Of a stretch of DNA of 64,000 bases, positions 8,399 to 17,156 are shown in pieces. Numbering within the stretch: the first letter of the stretch is position 1; every line of letters starts with the position of its first letter. Under the pieces are notes generated by a model. The model did no database searches. It was not told the DNA's origin and was given only the letters and a program-made list of their open reading frames with translations. Origin of the DNA: Nocardia uniformis NBRC 13702 (GTDB lineage: Bacteria > Actinomycetota > Actinomycetes > Mycobacteriales > Mycobacteriaceae); assembly GCF_001613345.1 (NCBI RefSeq), contig NZ_BDCE01000048.1:1-64000 (forward strand), read 5' to 3'. The position numbers and the translations under genes are program-made.

Positions 8399-10119
8399 TT
8401 CGCCAACTATTCGGCATTATCGCCCCGGCCGACCGGCCCCGATACATCCGCTGGGTCGCACTGCTGATCCTCTTCTCGGTGCTGCAGGGCCTCTGCGTAT
8501 TGCTCGTGGTTCCGGTTCTGCGTCCGCTCCTGGACGGCGACCGGGACGCCGCGGTGCCATGGCTCATCGCGCTGGCCGCGGTGACCGCCGCGACGAGCGT
8601 GGTGTTCTACGCACAGGCCATGCACGGCCAGCGGATCGCCGACGATCTGCTGGTCGGTATGCACCAACGGGTCGGAGATCAGTTGGCGCGCTTGCCATTG
8701 GGCTGGTTCGCGGCCGACCGCACCGGCCGCCTGACGGTGTCCATGTCGCAGGGTACGGCGACCATAATCGGCGTCCCCGCCCATCTGATGCAGCCGGTCG
8801 TCGGCGGTGCGGTGACACCCGCCGTGGTGGCCGTCGGCATGTTCGTCTTCGATGTGCGGCTCGCGGTTGCCCTGCTCATTGCCGGGCTGGTGCTGCTCGC
8901 CACCCACCGCTGGGCGCAGGCGGCCATCGCTCGCAGTTTCGGCGTGATCGATCAGACTGCCGTCGAATCAGCCAGCCGCGTAGTGGAATTCGCGCAACGC
9001 CAATCGGTGCTGCGGGCATTCGGCCGCACCGGTGCCGACAACAAGCTACTCGACGACGCCCTCGTCGGACAGCGTCGCGCCTACGGTGACATGAACCGCA
9101 ATGCGGTATCGGGCCTGCTGGCCTTCTCCACCGCCGTCCAGGCCGCATTCATCGCCCTGCTGGCCATCGGTGTGGCGCTGGCGCTGGGCGGCTCCCTCGA
9201 TGCCGCCGAACTGATCGCACTCCTGGTCCTCATCACCCGCTTCGCCGGTCCGCTCATCGAACTCGTCGACCACTCGGCCGCCCTGCGTATGGCCGCCGAG
9301 GATATCGACCACATCGACGCGGTCCTCGCCGTACCACCACTACCCGAAGGTGCTGTGCGACAGTCGATCTCACCCGGAACGGTGAGCTTCGACAAGGTCG
9401 CCTTCGGCTACGGTGATCAGCCGGTGCTGCGAGAGGTGAGTTTCGAAGCCCGTCCCGGAACCCTCACCGCCATCGTCGGACCATCCGGCGCGGGCAAGAC
9501 CACCATCCTGCGTCTGGCCGCCCGCTTCTGGGATACCGACACCGGCACGGTCCGTATCGGCGGCGTCGACGTCCGCGACCTCGCCACCGAAACCCTGATG
9601 AGCCAGCTGGCCATGGTCTTCCAGGACGTCTACCTCTTCGACGACACCATCGAGGCCAATATCCGCCTGGGCCGCCCCGACGCCACCACCGCCGAAATCC
9701 ACGAGGCCGCCCGCCTGGCCCGCGTGGACGAGATCGTGGACCGCCTACCCGACGGCTGGCAGAGCCGGGTAGGCGAAGGCGGCACAAACCTCTCCGGCGG
9801 TGAGCGCCAACGAGTTTCGATCGCCCGGGCCCTCATCAAACAGGCCCCCGTGGTGCTCCTCGACGAAGCCACCGCCGCCCTCGACCCCCACAATGAAGCC
9901 GCCGTGGCCACCGCCATCCGCGCCCTGGCCGACCACCGCACCCTCCTCGTAGTAGCCCACCGCCTACACACCATCCTCGCCGCCGACCACATCCTCGTCG
10001 TAGACGAAGGCCGTATAGTCCAATCCGGCACCCACGACGATCTCATCACCCAGCCCGGCCGCTACGCCGACTTCTGGCGCGAACGCGAGCGGGCACAGGG
10101 CTGGCGACTGACAGTCTGA
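8395..10119 (+). CDS. ABC transporter half-unit, permease-ATPase fusion (second subunit)
   Basis: A 574-residue partner of the preceding gene, starting at GTG 8395 inside its stop codon (GTGA overlap), with GGGAGGA 5-6 bases upstream. It has the same layout: six membrane helices in about 1-310, then an ATPase with Walker A GPSGAGKTT, Q-loop VFQDVYLF, signature LSGGERQRVSIARALI, Walker B VVLLDEATAALDP and H-loop VAHRLHTI. Both ATP sites look competent, so this is not a degenerate-site heterodimer. It is a multidrug, siderophore or lipid exporter-fold transporter in the cytoplasmic membrane. It lies about 5.8 kb from the PKS-associated P450 with unrelated genes between, so a role in polyketide export is possible but unsupported. 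Confidence 0.88.
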   Translation: MIRQLFGIIAPADRPRYIRWVALLILFSVLQGLCVLLVVPVLRPLLDGDRDAAVPWLIALAAVTAATSVVFYAQAMHGQRIADDLLVGMHQRVGDQLARLPLGWFAADRTGRLTVSMSQGTATIIGVPAHLMQPVVGGAVTPAVVAVGMFVFDVRLAVALLIAGLVLLATHRWAQAAIARSFGVIDQTAVESASRVVEFAQRQSVLRAFGRTGADNKLLDDALVGQRRAYGDMNRNAVSGLLAFSTAVQAAFIALLAIGVALALGGSLDAAELIALLVLITRFAGPLIELVDHSAALRMAAEDIDHIDAVLAVPPLPEGAVRQSISPGTVSFDKVAFGYGDQPVLREVSFEARPGTLTAIVGPSGAGKTTILRLAARFWDTDTGTVRIGGVDVRDLATETLMSQLAMVFQDVYLFDDTIEANIRLGRPDATTAEIHEAARLARVDEIVDRLPDGWQSRVGEGGTNLSGGERQRVSIARALIKQAPVVLLDEATAALDPHNEAAVATAIRALADHRTLLVVAHRLHTILAADHILVVDEGRIVQSGTHDDLITQPGRYADFWRERERAQGWRLTV

Positions 10120-10273
10120 CCTGCTCTTTCATCTACGGCCACGGTCTTGCCATGTGGATAGCTGACGCGAGGAGCAAATCTCGACGCACCTTAGCTGCGC
10201 CAACAGCATTCCTCGCATCAACTAAATGCAGCGGAATCCGCCCCCGCTCCGCAACCGGACTATCGTGGATCCC

Positions 10274-10438
10274 GTGGGTGTATTCGGCGAACTATTCGGC
10301 AAAAAACTAACCGACGAGAGCGGCGAGGACAGCGACGGCCAGTCCCACCGCCCCCGCGTCGAACTGGACCTCGACGCCGGCGTAATCCGCCTGTCCCCAC
10401 CTCGCCCGCCGACATCCGCGGACGAACCCACCGAATAG
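10274..10438 (+). CDS. small hypothetical protein
   Basis: A possible 54-residue protein starting at GTG 10274 (VGVFGELFGKKLTDESG), with an acidic middle, a short segment RVELDLDAGVIRL and a Pro-rich end. Codon third positions are mostly G or C, as in neighbouring genes, which favours real coding. No family is recognised. An in-frame GTG at 10265 and an ATG at 10226 are alternative starts. A weak hairpin follows the stop. Confidence 0.4.
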   Translation: MGVFGELFGKKLTDESGEDSDGQSHRPRVELDLDAGVIRLSPPRPPTSADEPTE

Positions 10439-10840
10439 GCGGAGCTCTCCCGCAACCCCTCGGGGCGGGTGCCGCATCCATCCCGGAAACCCTCCGGTGG
10501 AGCCGCCAGCCGGGTTCGCGTCCGGGCGGTTTGTGGGCGGACATCTCAGGTATGGCGCAGATGTGTCACGCTCATGCCGCGCCCAGGAATCTGAGCGAAC
10601 CAGCGTCCCGCACGCCCTGACCATCATTGCGGGTGACCACGAAAAGCTTTGCCACTGGCTCGAATCCGTGGTCACGTCCCGCTGACAATCGTCGTCCTCG
10701 GCCAGGCGCCGCACGCCCACGGTTTGCAAACGACCGAGGGCGGGCCACAACGCTGTTCTCTCCGGGCCCTCCCCGAAAGATGCTGTGCGCTGCTTACGGT
10801 ATCCCTGATCACTATTGCGGCGGGGGACAGCTGTCGATAC
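10439..10840. other. 402-bp intergenic stretch, no gene seen
   Basis: No frame here resembles protein, and no tRNA or other RNA fold was recognised. Near its left end, 10449-10469 could fold as a bulged GC hairpin (CCCG...CCCC TC GGGG CGGG), a weak terminator candidate for the small gene before it. The right end leads into the palindrome before the third TetR gene. Confidence 0.5.
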
Positions 10841-10868
10841 GGTTGCAAGCAAGTACTTACTTGCAACC
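10841..10868. promoter_or_regulatory. operator-like palindrome before third TetR gene
   Basis: GGTTGCAAG at 10841-10849 and CTTGCAACC at 10860-10868 are perfect 9-bp inverted arms around CAAGTACTTA, which itself is partly symmetric (AAGTACTT). The block ends just before the GGAGGG ribosome site (10869-10874) of the ATG at 10878. The AAGTACTT core is typical of autoregulated TetR genes. Autorepression is inferred. Confidence 0.7.
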
Positions 10869-10877
10869 GGAGGGCCT

Positions 10878-11495
10878 ATGGACCCACAGCGCCACACTCG
10901 CGATCGGATCCTGACCGAAGCCATGCGGCTCTTCGGTGAACAGGGCTTCAAAGCCACCAGCATCGCCGAGATCGAGGCCGCCGCCGGGCTCTCACCCGGA
11001 TCGGGCAGCCTCTACCGCCACTTCAAATCCAAGACCGAGCTACTGCGGGAAGGCGTCCGGCACCAACTCGACTCCGGGGCCGAACTACTCGACTACCTGG
11101 GCGACACCGAAGCGGTGGCCGCACTGCCGCTGCGGGAGCGGCTGACGAAGCTGGTGACGGCCGGCTTCGCCCGACTCGAAGCGGAACGCGACCTCAACCG
11201 ACTGGTCGTCAACGACCTCGGCAAATTCCCTGAACTGATGGACCGCGTCGGCGCGGAGGAGATGCGCCGGGTCGCCATCGCCACCGGGGCCTGGCTGGCC
11301 GCGCAGGACCCCGGGTCGGACCGCGATCGCGACTGGACCGCGATCGCCCTGGTGCTCACCAGCGCAGCGGCCAATTACTGGCAGCTGCGCGATGTCTTCG
11401 GCACCCACCCCACCGGTGTGAGCGAAGCGGATTTCATCGCTGCTGTCGTCGAACTCGCCTACACCCTGATCGTCACCCCGGGAGCAGAGCAGTGA
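10878..11495 (+). CDS. TetR family transcriptional regulator
   Basis: A 205-residue TetR protein with helices RDRILTEAMRLFGEQGFKATS and IEAAAGLSPGSGSLYRHFKSK (recognition helix). ATG 10878 follows GGAGGG with a 3-base spacer measured from the end of the site. The C-terminal domain (about 65-205) is helical with no recognised ligand motif. It overlaps the next gene by 4 bases (GTGA), so the two are co-transcribed. A 28-bp palindrome immediately upstream suggests autoregulation. The ATG of the broken epimerase gene overlaps the next gene in the same way, showing that this was once a three-gene operon. Confidence 0.88.
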   Translation: MDPQRHTRDRILTEAMRLFGEQGFKATSIAEIEAAAGLSPGSGSLYRHFKSKTELLREGVRHQLDSGAELLDYLGDTEAVAALPLRERLTKLVTAGFARLEAERDLNRLVVNDLGKFPELMDRVGAEEMRRVAIATGAWLAAQDPGSDRDRDWTAIALVLTSAAANYWQLRDVFGTHPTGVSEADFIAAVVELAYTLIVTPGAEQ

Positions 11496-11923
11496 TCTCA
11501 TCCGAAGCCGGTCGCGGCATGCGTTTCGTCCAAGTCGCCACCGTCATCGCCGCATCGATGATGATCATCATCGGCGCCTGGTGCTGGGGCGACCCGGAAT
11601 CATTCGCCGAGTTCGCCAACTGGCCCAACCACACCCACTTCCTGCACGATTCCGGCGCCTTCCAGATCGGCATCGGCCTGACCATGCTGGCCGCGCTGCG
11701 GTGGCGCGACGTCCTCGCGGTCGTACTGGGCGGGTTCCTGTTCGCCAATACCCTGCACGTGGTCAACCACATCATGGACCGCAATGCCGGCGGTACCGCC
11801 ACCGATCCGCTGATCCTGGGCTCGTTCTCGGTGCTGGCGCTGGCCGCGCTGGTGATCCGGCTGCGCCAGCTGCGAATCACGCGGACCGAGGCCGACGAGA
11901 CGACGGTGGAGGCCCGGCGATGA
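11492..11923 (+). CDS. small four-helix membrane protein
   Basis: A 143-residue integral membrane protein of unknown function. Hydrophobic segments lie at about 12-33 (VATVIAASMMIIIGAWCWG), 55-70, 76-92 (LAVVLGGFLFANTLHVV) and 104-122. Two histidine-rich loops (NHTHFLHDSG and HVVNHIMD) could bind metal or haem, which is speculative. The start is GTG 11492, overlapping the TetR stop, with GGGAGCAG just upstream. The pairing with a TetR gene and an epimerase-like gene is a layout I recall from other actinomycetes, where the membrane protein is also uncharacterised. Confidence 0.75.
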   Translation: MISSEAGRGMRFVQVATVIAASMMIIIGAWCWGDPESFAEFANWPNHTHFLHDSGAFQIGIGLTMLAALRWRDVLAVVLGGFLFANTLHVVNHIMDRNAGGTATDPLILGSFSVLALAALVIRLRQLRITRTEADETTVEARR

Positions 11924-12047
11924 GAGTGCTGGCCGGAGCCACCGGCACCGCCGGTTCGCCCTGACCACTCAGCTGATGGTCCGGTGGGACGGGGTCGTTG
12001 AATGCTGCGGCCTTGGCGCCGACGCCCGCGTGATGGATCACCGGTGA
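11920..12047 (+). pseudogene. remnant of NAD(P)-dependent epimerase/NmrA-like gene
   Basis: ATG 11920 overlaps the previous stop (ATGA) and opens MRVLAGATGTAGSP, then stops at 11962-11964. This is close to the Rossmann start MRVLVAGATGxxGxPL of NAD-dependent epimerases, with a Val apparently missing. In the +2 frame the family-like text continues as ALTTQLMVRWDGVVECC and LGADARVMD until a stop at 12045-12047. The pattern fits a small gene broken by indels and a large 3' deletion. The reading is by eye and the remnant is short. Confidence 0.45.
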
Positions 12048-12772
12048 AGGCAGCCTCGACGCACAGTCCGCACACGGCAAACTCCCCGTCACCGTCGCGC
12101 GACGCGCACGGCCCGTCCCGGTCGTCGCGGTCGCGGGCCGTAGCTCACTGGCCCGGACCGATTGGCATACAGCCGGATTCACGGAGGTTCATAGGTTGGC
12201 CGAGTACATGTCTGGCGACACCGCCGCGGATACCGAGCTGACTGCTTCGGTGCTGACACGCATCGGCCGTCGGATCGGGCGCACACGGTCTGGCGGATGG
12301 CCGGCCGCCTGGAAAGGTCGACCCCAATGCGACGAGATCATCGCTTCGCCGGGCCACCCGGTGGGATGGGTAGTCCACGTCCCACCTGGTGACTTCGGTG
12401 CCGATGGCACCGCTGCCGGCGCAGCGTCGGCTTCATCGTCCTCGTCGGCGGCATCGGAACCGCGGCTGAAGCCGCGGCAGGACGGCCAGCGGGTCGAAGG
12501 CTGAGACCGCCTGTTGTACACAGGTACCGGTCAGCGCCGCCAGCGCGGGACACCCTCCGGGCTGGCGGCCCGCGCCGGAACGATCGCGTGTGGAGCCGGT
12601 GACTCTCAGCGATCTCTGGTCGTGGCTCCGGCCAATCCCCGTGCTCAGCAGCAGCTTTCACCATTCGGCTCGATTCCGCATCGATTCGACCTGGCGCAAC
12701 CCAGACCGGTTGTGGAAACCTCGAGCTGCCTCCACCGAGCAGCGGAGGCGCGTAATCGTGGAGGGAATCGCA
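12048..12772. other. 725-bp region without a convincing gene
   Basis: A frame at 12196-12504 (plus) could encode about 102 residues (MAEYMSGDTAADTELTA...). It has no family resemblance, ends in a Ser/Ala-rich low-complexity tail and lacks a clear ribosome site, so I do not call it. The region looks like decayed sequence between the broken epimerase gene and the polyketide-associated genes. Its right end carries the GGAGGG site for the TTG start at 12773. Confidence 0.5.
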
Positions 12773-14317
12773 TTGACCATTGGGAACGTCGGCCGATCGA
12801 CCGGCACGGGATCACTCGAGCACGTCGATGTCGTGATCGTCGGTGCCGGAATATCCGGCATTGGGATGGGGCGATACCTTCGAACCTTATTGCCGCACAA
12901 GAGTTTCACGATCCTCGAGGCTCGTGCCGACCTGGGGGGAACCTGGGATCTGTTTCGGTACCCGGGTATTCGATCGGACTCGGACCTGCACACCTTCGGC
13001 TACGAGTTCAAACCGTGGCGCGGAGAGGAATCGATCGCCGACGGCGACCAGATCCTGTCCTATCTGCGCGAGACGGTCCGGGAAAACCGGCTCGAGGAGA
13101 GCATCCGCTACCACCATCGGGTGGTCGGCGCGGCCTGGTCCTCGGAGCAGGCACTATGGACCCTGCGGGTCGAACGCCGCGACACCGGCGAACAATTCGA
13201 CCTAACGGCGACCTGGCTCGTCAGCGCCGCCGGCTACTATCGCTACGACGAAGGCTACACGCCGGAATTCCCTGGGCGGCAACGTTTCACCGGAACGGTC
13301 GTGCACCCGCAGCACTGGCCCGAGGACCTTGACTACCATGGCAAACGGGTGGTGATTATCGGCAGCGGCGCCACCGCGGTCACCCTCGCACCGGCGCTGG
13401 CCGCCACGGCCGCGCATGTGACGATTCTGCAGCGCACCCCCACCTACATACTTCCGATGCCGAAGAAGGACGCGATCGCCAATGCGCTGAAACGGGTGCT
13501 CGGCGTGGAGCGTGGCCACGCCCTGACTCGGCGCATGAGCATCACCCGCGATTGGGCACTGTGGGCCTTCTGCCGGAAATACCCGACCGCGGCGCGTCGG
13601 GTCATCCGGTCGGCCAACGCCGCTCGACTGCCCGAGGGCTATCCGGTCGACGAGCACTTCAACCCGCCCTACCACCCCTGGGACCAGCGCCTGTGCGTGG
13701 CGCCCGACGGAGACCTGTTCGAGTCGATTCGCCGCGGCGACGCGTCGATCGTCACCGAGCAGATCGCGACCTTCACCGAGAACGGGATCCGGCTGGCGTC
13801 CGGACGCGAACTCGACGCGGACATCGTCGTCACCGCCACCGGCCTGAATTTGCAATCGTTCGGGGGCGCACAACTGACCGTGGACGGACAGGCACTCAAC
13901 CCGCCCGACACGGTCGCCTACAAGGGCCTGATGTTGTCCGGAGTGCCGAACATGGCCTATGTGGTCGGCTACACCAACATTTCCTGGACCCTGAAGATAG
14001 GGCTGCTGGGTGAATACTTCTGCCGGCTGCTCGTCCACATGGACTCGCACGGCTACCGCGTCGCCCGTGTCGAAGTCGCCGATCCGGCAATGCCGATGCG
14101 TCCGGTCCTGGACGGCGCGGCCGGCTACGTCCAGCGCGCGGCGCCCTACCTGCCCAGGCAAGGCAACCGGAAGCCGTGGCTGACCTCGAGCCACTACCGC
14201 GACGACGCCCGATTTCTGCGCGGGCACAGTGTCGTCGACCCCGAGCTGCACTTCGATCCGGCGAGCGATCAGAACGTTGCCGCGGGTCGCGCATTCGGGA
14301 ATGAGGCGCCACAGTGA
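12773..14317 (+). CDS. EthA-like flavin Baeyer-Villiger monooxygenase
   Basis: A 514-residue FAD/NADPH monooxygenase. Motifs in order: FAD Rossmann VVIVGAGISGIG near residue 25, GGTWDLFRYPGIRSDSD, the Baeyer-Villiger fingerprint FTGTVVHPQHWP (FxGxxxHxxxWP), the NADPH Rossmann IGSGATAVTLAPAL, the block LPEGYPVDEHFNPPYHPWDQRLC, and VVTATGLN. These follow Mycobacterium tuberculosis EthA almost block for block; EthA is 489 residues and oxidises ketones and thioamide prodrugs. TTG 12773 is chosen as start because GGAGGG lies 7 bases upstream; the frame is open to 12590 but that part does not look like protein. It might insert oxygen into the polyketide or simply be a housekeeping enzyme. Confidence 0.87.
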   Translation: MTIGNVGRSTGTGSLEHVDVVIVGAGISGIGMGRYLRTLLPHKSFTILEARADLGGTWDLFRYPGIRSDSDLHTFGYEFKPWRGEESIADGDQILSYLRETVRENRLEESIRYHHRVVGAAWSSEQALWTLRVERRDTGEQFDLTATWLVSAAGYYRYDEGYTPEFPGRQRFTGTVVHPQHWPEDLDYHGKRVVIIGSGATAVTLAPALAATAAHVTILQRTPTYILPMPKKDAIANALKRVLGVERGHALTRRMSITRDWALWAFCRKYPTAARRVIRSANAARLPEGYPVDEHFNPPYHPWDQRLCVAPDGDLFESIRRGDASIVTEQIATFTENGIRLASGRELDADIVVTATGLNLQSFGGAQLTVDGQALNPPDTVAYKGLMLSGVPNMAYVVGYTNISWTLKIGLLGEYFCRLLVHMDSHGYRVARVEVADPAMPMRPVLDGAAGYVQRAAPYLPRQGNRKPWLTSSHYRDDARFLRGHSVVDPELHFDPASDQNVAAGRAFGNEAPQ

Positions 14318-14638
14318 CGCCCCACTGCCCAGCTTCACTGTCATGACCGTCTCGTGGTACTCGACCTCGAATGGCATGAACATCGAAGCGGATCCGGTGT
14401 CTTTCCGGTGTTGTCGATCCGGGTCAGTTCTCCAGGGCGGCTGCGAGGCGCTCGGGGCACCGAGCACGGCGAGGTCGAGTACGAACTACTCCGAACCGAC
14501 TGGCAAGAGCGCGTTGGTCACGGTGAGTGATGAGTTGTGCTGTTCTGGTGTGTAGTTCGGTCAGGCGGGTGGCGAGGAGTTCGGCGTCTAGAACTTCGTC
14601 ACCGAATCGGTGGCAGAGAAGTGTGGAACCTCCGACCG
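14318..14638. other. 321-bp gap between convergent genes, no gene seen
   Basis: Frames on both strands are open but resemble no family and have no ribosome sites. No clear terminator hairpin was found. It separates the 3' ends of the EthA-like gene (plus) and the diiron-type gene (minus). Confidence 0.5.
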
Positions 14639-15481
14639 TCACCGCAGGCGGTCGGAGAGAGTGCCTGATTCGCCGAACAATTCGGTGGACCAATGCGCGA
14701 GCAGCGCGGTGTTGTCCACGTCGTCGGGATGGAAGCCGCGCCGGTTGTAGCTGCTGATCCGCTTGATCAGCGCGCGGGAAAGGAACGGTGAATGTCGAAG
14801 TGCGGCGAAGCTGCGCGCGAGCCGCACCGGGTGGTAGGCCGCGCGATCCCCCAGGATCGATTGGGTAATATTGAGGAACGAGCTTATGAGGAAAGCTATT
14901 GTCGCCCACCGCATCGCCCAGATGCGTCGGCGCTCGGAACCGCCGACGGCCCGGTACACGTCGATGGCGACCGATCGATGCTCGGACTCCTCGAACGCGT
15001 GCCACAGCATTATCTCGCGGACCTCTGTCTCGCCCAGCATTTTCCGGGCCCGGTCGTCGGTCAGCATCGTTTCCGCGATCACGGCCGTGTAGTGCTCGAA
15101 TGCGGCGGTGAAGGCGAGGCAGGTCAGGGGTGAGAACCGACGTTCGTAGAGTTCCATTGCCCATCGGAAGCGGCGGTCGGTGCGGTCGGTGGGGTATCCC
15201 ATCTGTTGCAGGCGCGTGTTCAGCTCGCGGTGTTCGCGGCTATGGGTGACTTCCTGCCCGATGAAACCCTTAACCTGGGCCTTCAATTCGGGTTCGGTGA
15301 TGCGGTCGGCGTAATGGCGGACCGACCGGATGAAGAAGTCCTCGCCCTCGGGGAAGATCCCTGACAGGTAGGCGACGGTGTGGCTCATCACCAGATCGTT
15401 GTCGGCGTAATGCCGGTGCGAGGACCCGGTCGGATAGTTGAAATGGATTCTCCGCACCCGCAATACCGGCTTACTGTTCAT
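14639..15481 (-). CDS. PF10118-type 'metal-dependent hydrolase', probable diiron protein
   Basis: A 280-residue protein of the family named metal-dependent hydrolase (PF10118), which has a ferritin-like diiron helix-bundle character. Candidate metal ligands are in IGQEVTHSREHRELN, AAFEHYTAVIAE and the strong block WHAFEESEHRSVAIDVY (ExxxH pairs). A hydrophobic stretch at about 190-215 (MRWATIAFLISSFLNI) may touch the membrane. ATG 15481 is the only sensible start (MNSKPVLRVRRIHFNYP); the ribosome site is weak. It is divergent from the P450 across a 396-bp gap, so the two may be expressed together. In PKS clusters such diiron-like proteins can be oxygenases or desaturases, which is an inference; the family's chemistry is not firmly known. 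Confidence 0.75.
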   Translation of the reverse strand: MNSKPVLRVRRIHFNYPTGSSHRHYADNDLVMSHTVAYLSGIFPEGEDFFIRSVRHYADRITEPELKAQVKGFIGQEVTHSREHRELNTRLQQMGYPTDRTDRRFRWAMELYERRFSPLTCLAFTAAFEHYTAVIAETMLTDDRARKMLGETEVREIMLWHAFEESEHRSVAIDVYRAVGGSERRRIWAMRWATIAFLISSFLNITQSILGDRAAYHPVRLARSFAALRHSPFLSRALIKRISSYNRRGFHPDDVDNTALLAHWSTELFGESGTLSDRLR

Positions 15482-15877
15482 GCGACCGACAGTAGTGTAG
15501 AACTCGCAGGCATCACCAGTCTTGATCAAGAACTGTCCTGGGAGCGAATTCCCTTGCGCGACGCCGTTGTTGAGCTCGTCACCACCCGCCGTCGAGTTCG
15601 ACCGCCAGTCCACGGCTACCCCGTCCAGCGCGACCGGCGGCGTGATCGGTGATCGACCCGGACGGCAACAAGCGCCGATCGGGCGCGGACGGTACTCGAA
15701 GCCAAGGAGATGGGAGAGTCGATCAGGGGTCGGCACTGCTCTGTCGACGGCGAAAGCGTCGCACGACTGCGAGTTGCTAAGGTGGCGTCGACGAGGCGGG
15801 GCGGGGCGGCCCCGCGTTACCTCCGCTGGAACAAGATGTGGCAGTACGGGGTTCGCCCGCGGCTCAGGAGTTGGTCC
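15482..15877. promoter_or_regulatory. 396-bp divergent intergenic region (diiron-type gene / P450)
   Basis: This must hold promoters for both flanking genes. I see the short perfect palindrome CTTGATCAAG at 15521-15530 and the AGGAG ribosome site of the P450 at 15866-15870, but no convincing -35/-10 pair. No coding frame here looks real. Confidence 0.4.
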
Positions 15878-17092
15878 ATGAATACTGAAGCGATTGTGCT
15901 GGATCCGACGGGCACCGATGTTCAGGGTGAGAACGAGCGGATACGCCTGCGCGGGCCGGTCTCGCTGGTGGAGTTGCCTGGTGGGGTATCGGCTTGGGCG
16001 GTCACCGATGCGGCGTTGCTGAAAGAACTTCTCGCCGATCCCCGAGTATCCAAAGATCCACGCCAGCACTGGACGGCCTACAGGAACGGGGAGATCAATC
16101 AGCAGTGGCCGTTGCATCCGTGGGTCGCTGCGGAGAATATGTTCACCGCCTACGGCCCCCAGCACCGCCGCCTCCGCAAACTCGTGGCGCCGGCGTTCAC
16201 CAATCGTCGCACCACCCTGATGCGCCCGGGGATCGAAGCCATCGTCGAGGGACTGCTGAGCCGACTGGAGGCCACTCCCGCTGGTGAAGTCGTCGACTTG
16301 CGGCCCACCTACGCGTACCCGGTGCCGATTCAGGTTATCGGTGAATTGCTCGGCGTACCAAAACATTTGGATGCCCAGATTCATGCGTGCGTCGACGGGT
16401 TCTTCGATACTTCCTTCACGCCGGCGCAGGCGCAGGCCAATATCATCCGAATGGCCGGACTCATGGGGCAATTGATCTTCTACCGGCGCGGCCACCCCGG
16501 TGACGACATCACGAGTGCGCTGATCTCGGCTCGCGGCGAGGACGCCAACCGGCTCTCGCACAAGGAATTGATCGACACCTTGATGCTGGTGATCAATGCC
16601 GGTCACGAGACCACGGTCAACCTGCTCGACCAGGCGATCGTCGCCTTGCTGACCAACCCGGAGCAACGGGCCGACGTACTCACCGGCCGGGTGCCATGGT
16701 CGGAGGTGATCGAGGAAACGCTGCGATACCAGGCGCCGATTACGCATCTGCTCCTGCGCTACGCGGTCGAGGATATCGAGATCGCCGGCGTTCGGATCGC
16801 CGAAGGCGACCCGATCCTCGCCTCCTATGGGGCTGCGAGCCGCGACCCGGGGATTCACGGTCCCACCGCTGGGGAATTCGACGTGCATCGGGCAAACAAG
16901 GAACACATCGCCTTCGGGCACGGTGCTCACCATTGTCTTGGTGCGCCATTGGCTCGGCTCGAGGCGGCGATCGCACTACCGGCCTTGTTCGAGCGGTTTC
17001 CGAATATGCGGTTAGCGGTGGACCCCGCCGAACTCCGACCGCTGGGCAGCTTCGTTTCCAACGGCCACCAGTCGGTCCCTGTCCTGCTGTAG
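15878..17092 (+). CDS. cytochrome P450
   Basis: A 404-residue soluble bacterial P450 of normal length. The I-helix oxygen-activation motif is INAGHETTVN, the K-helix ExxR is in EETLRYQAP, and the haem loop is FGHGAHHCLGAPLAR with the Cys ligand at 353. It resembles the CYP105/CYP107 type found in actinomycete polyketide clusters, where these enzymes hydroxylate or epoxidise the released product. ATG 15878 follows GGAG with a 7-base spacer. The frame extends back to 15710 without family resemblance. A type II thioesterase and a methyltransferase follow at short distances (64 and 63 bases), so these three look like one tailoring operon converging on PKS C. Confidence 0.92.
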   Translation: MNTEAIVLDPTGTDVQGENERIRLRGPVSLVELPGGVSAWAVTDAALLKELLADPRVSKDPRQHWTAYRNGEINQQWPLHPWVAAENMFTAYGPQHRRLRKLVAPAFTNRRTTLMRPGIEAIVEGLLSRLEATPAGEVVDLRPTYAYPVPIQVIGELLGVPKHLDAQIHACVDGFFDTSFTPAQAQANIIRMAGLMGQLIFYRRGHPGDDITSALISARGEDANRLSHKELIDTLMLVINAGHETTVNLLDQAIVALLTNPEQRADVLTGRVPWSEVIEETLRYQAPITHLLLRYAVEDIEIAGVRIAEGDPILASYGAASRDPGIHGPTAGEFDVHRANKEHIAFGHGAHHCLGAPLARLEAAIALPALFERFPNMRLAVDPAELRPLGSFVSNGHQSVPVLL

Positions 17093-17156
17093 CGCGAAAA
17101 GGGCCAACCCGCAATGCAGCCGCGATGGCACAAAATTCGATTCACCGAGAGGTCTC

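Noticed and set aside
10497..10685. Short plus-strand frame between the small gene and the third TetR
   Set aside because: No ribosome site or family resemblance, and the composition is unlike neighbouring genes.
12196..12504. Possible 102-residue protein (MAEYMSGDTAADTELTA...)
   Set aside because: No recognisable family, low-complexity Ser/Ala tail, weak start and location in apparently decayed DNA.
12590..12772. N-terminal extension of the EthA-like monooxygenase
   Set aside because: The extra 61 residues have no counterpart in EthA-type enzymes, and a strong ribosome site supports TTG 12773.
14424..15164. Minus-strand open frame overlapping the diiron-type gene
   Set aside because: It overlaps a clearly conserved gene in another frame and is Arg-rich without motifs.
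15521..15530. CTTGATCAAG palindrome as a regulator site
   Set aside because: Ten symmetric bases can occur by chance and no second site or promoter element supports it; mentioned only in the intergenic entry.
15482..16933. Minus-strand extension of the diiron-type gene frame, antisense to the P450
   Set aside because: The family begins at Met 15481; the upstream part is antisense to the P450 coding sequence.
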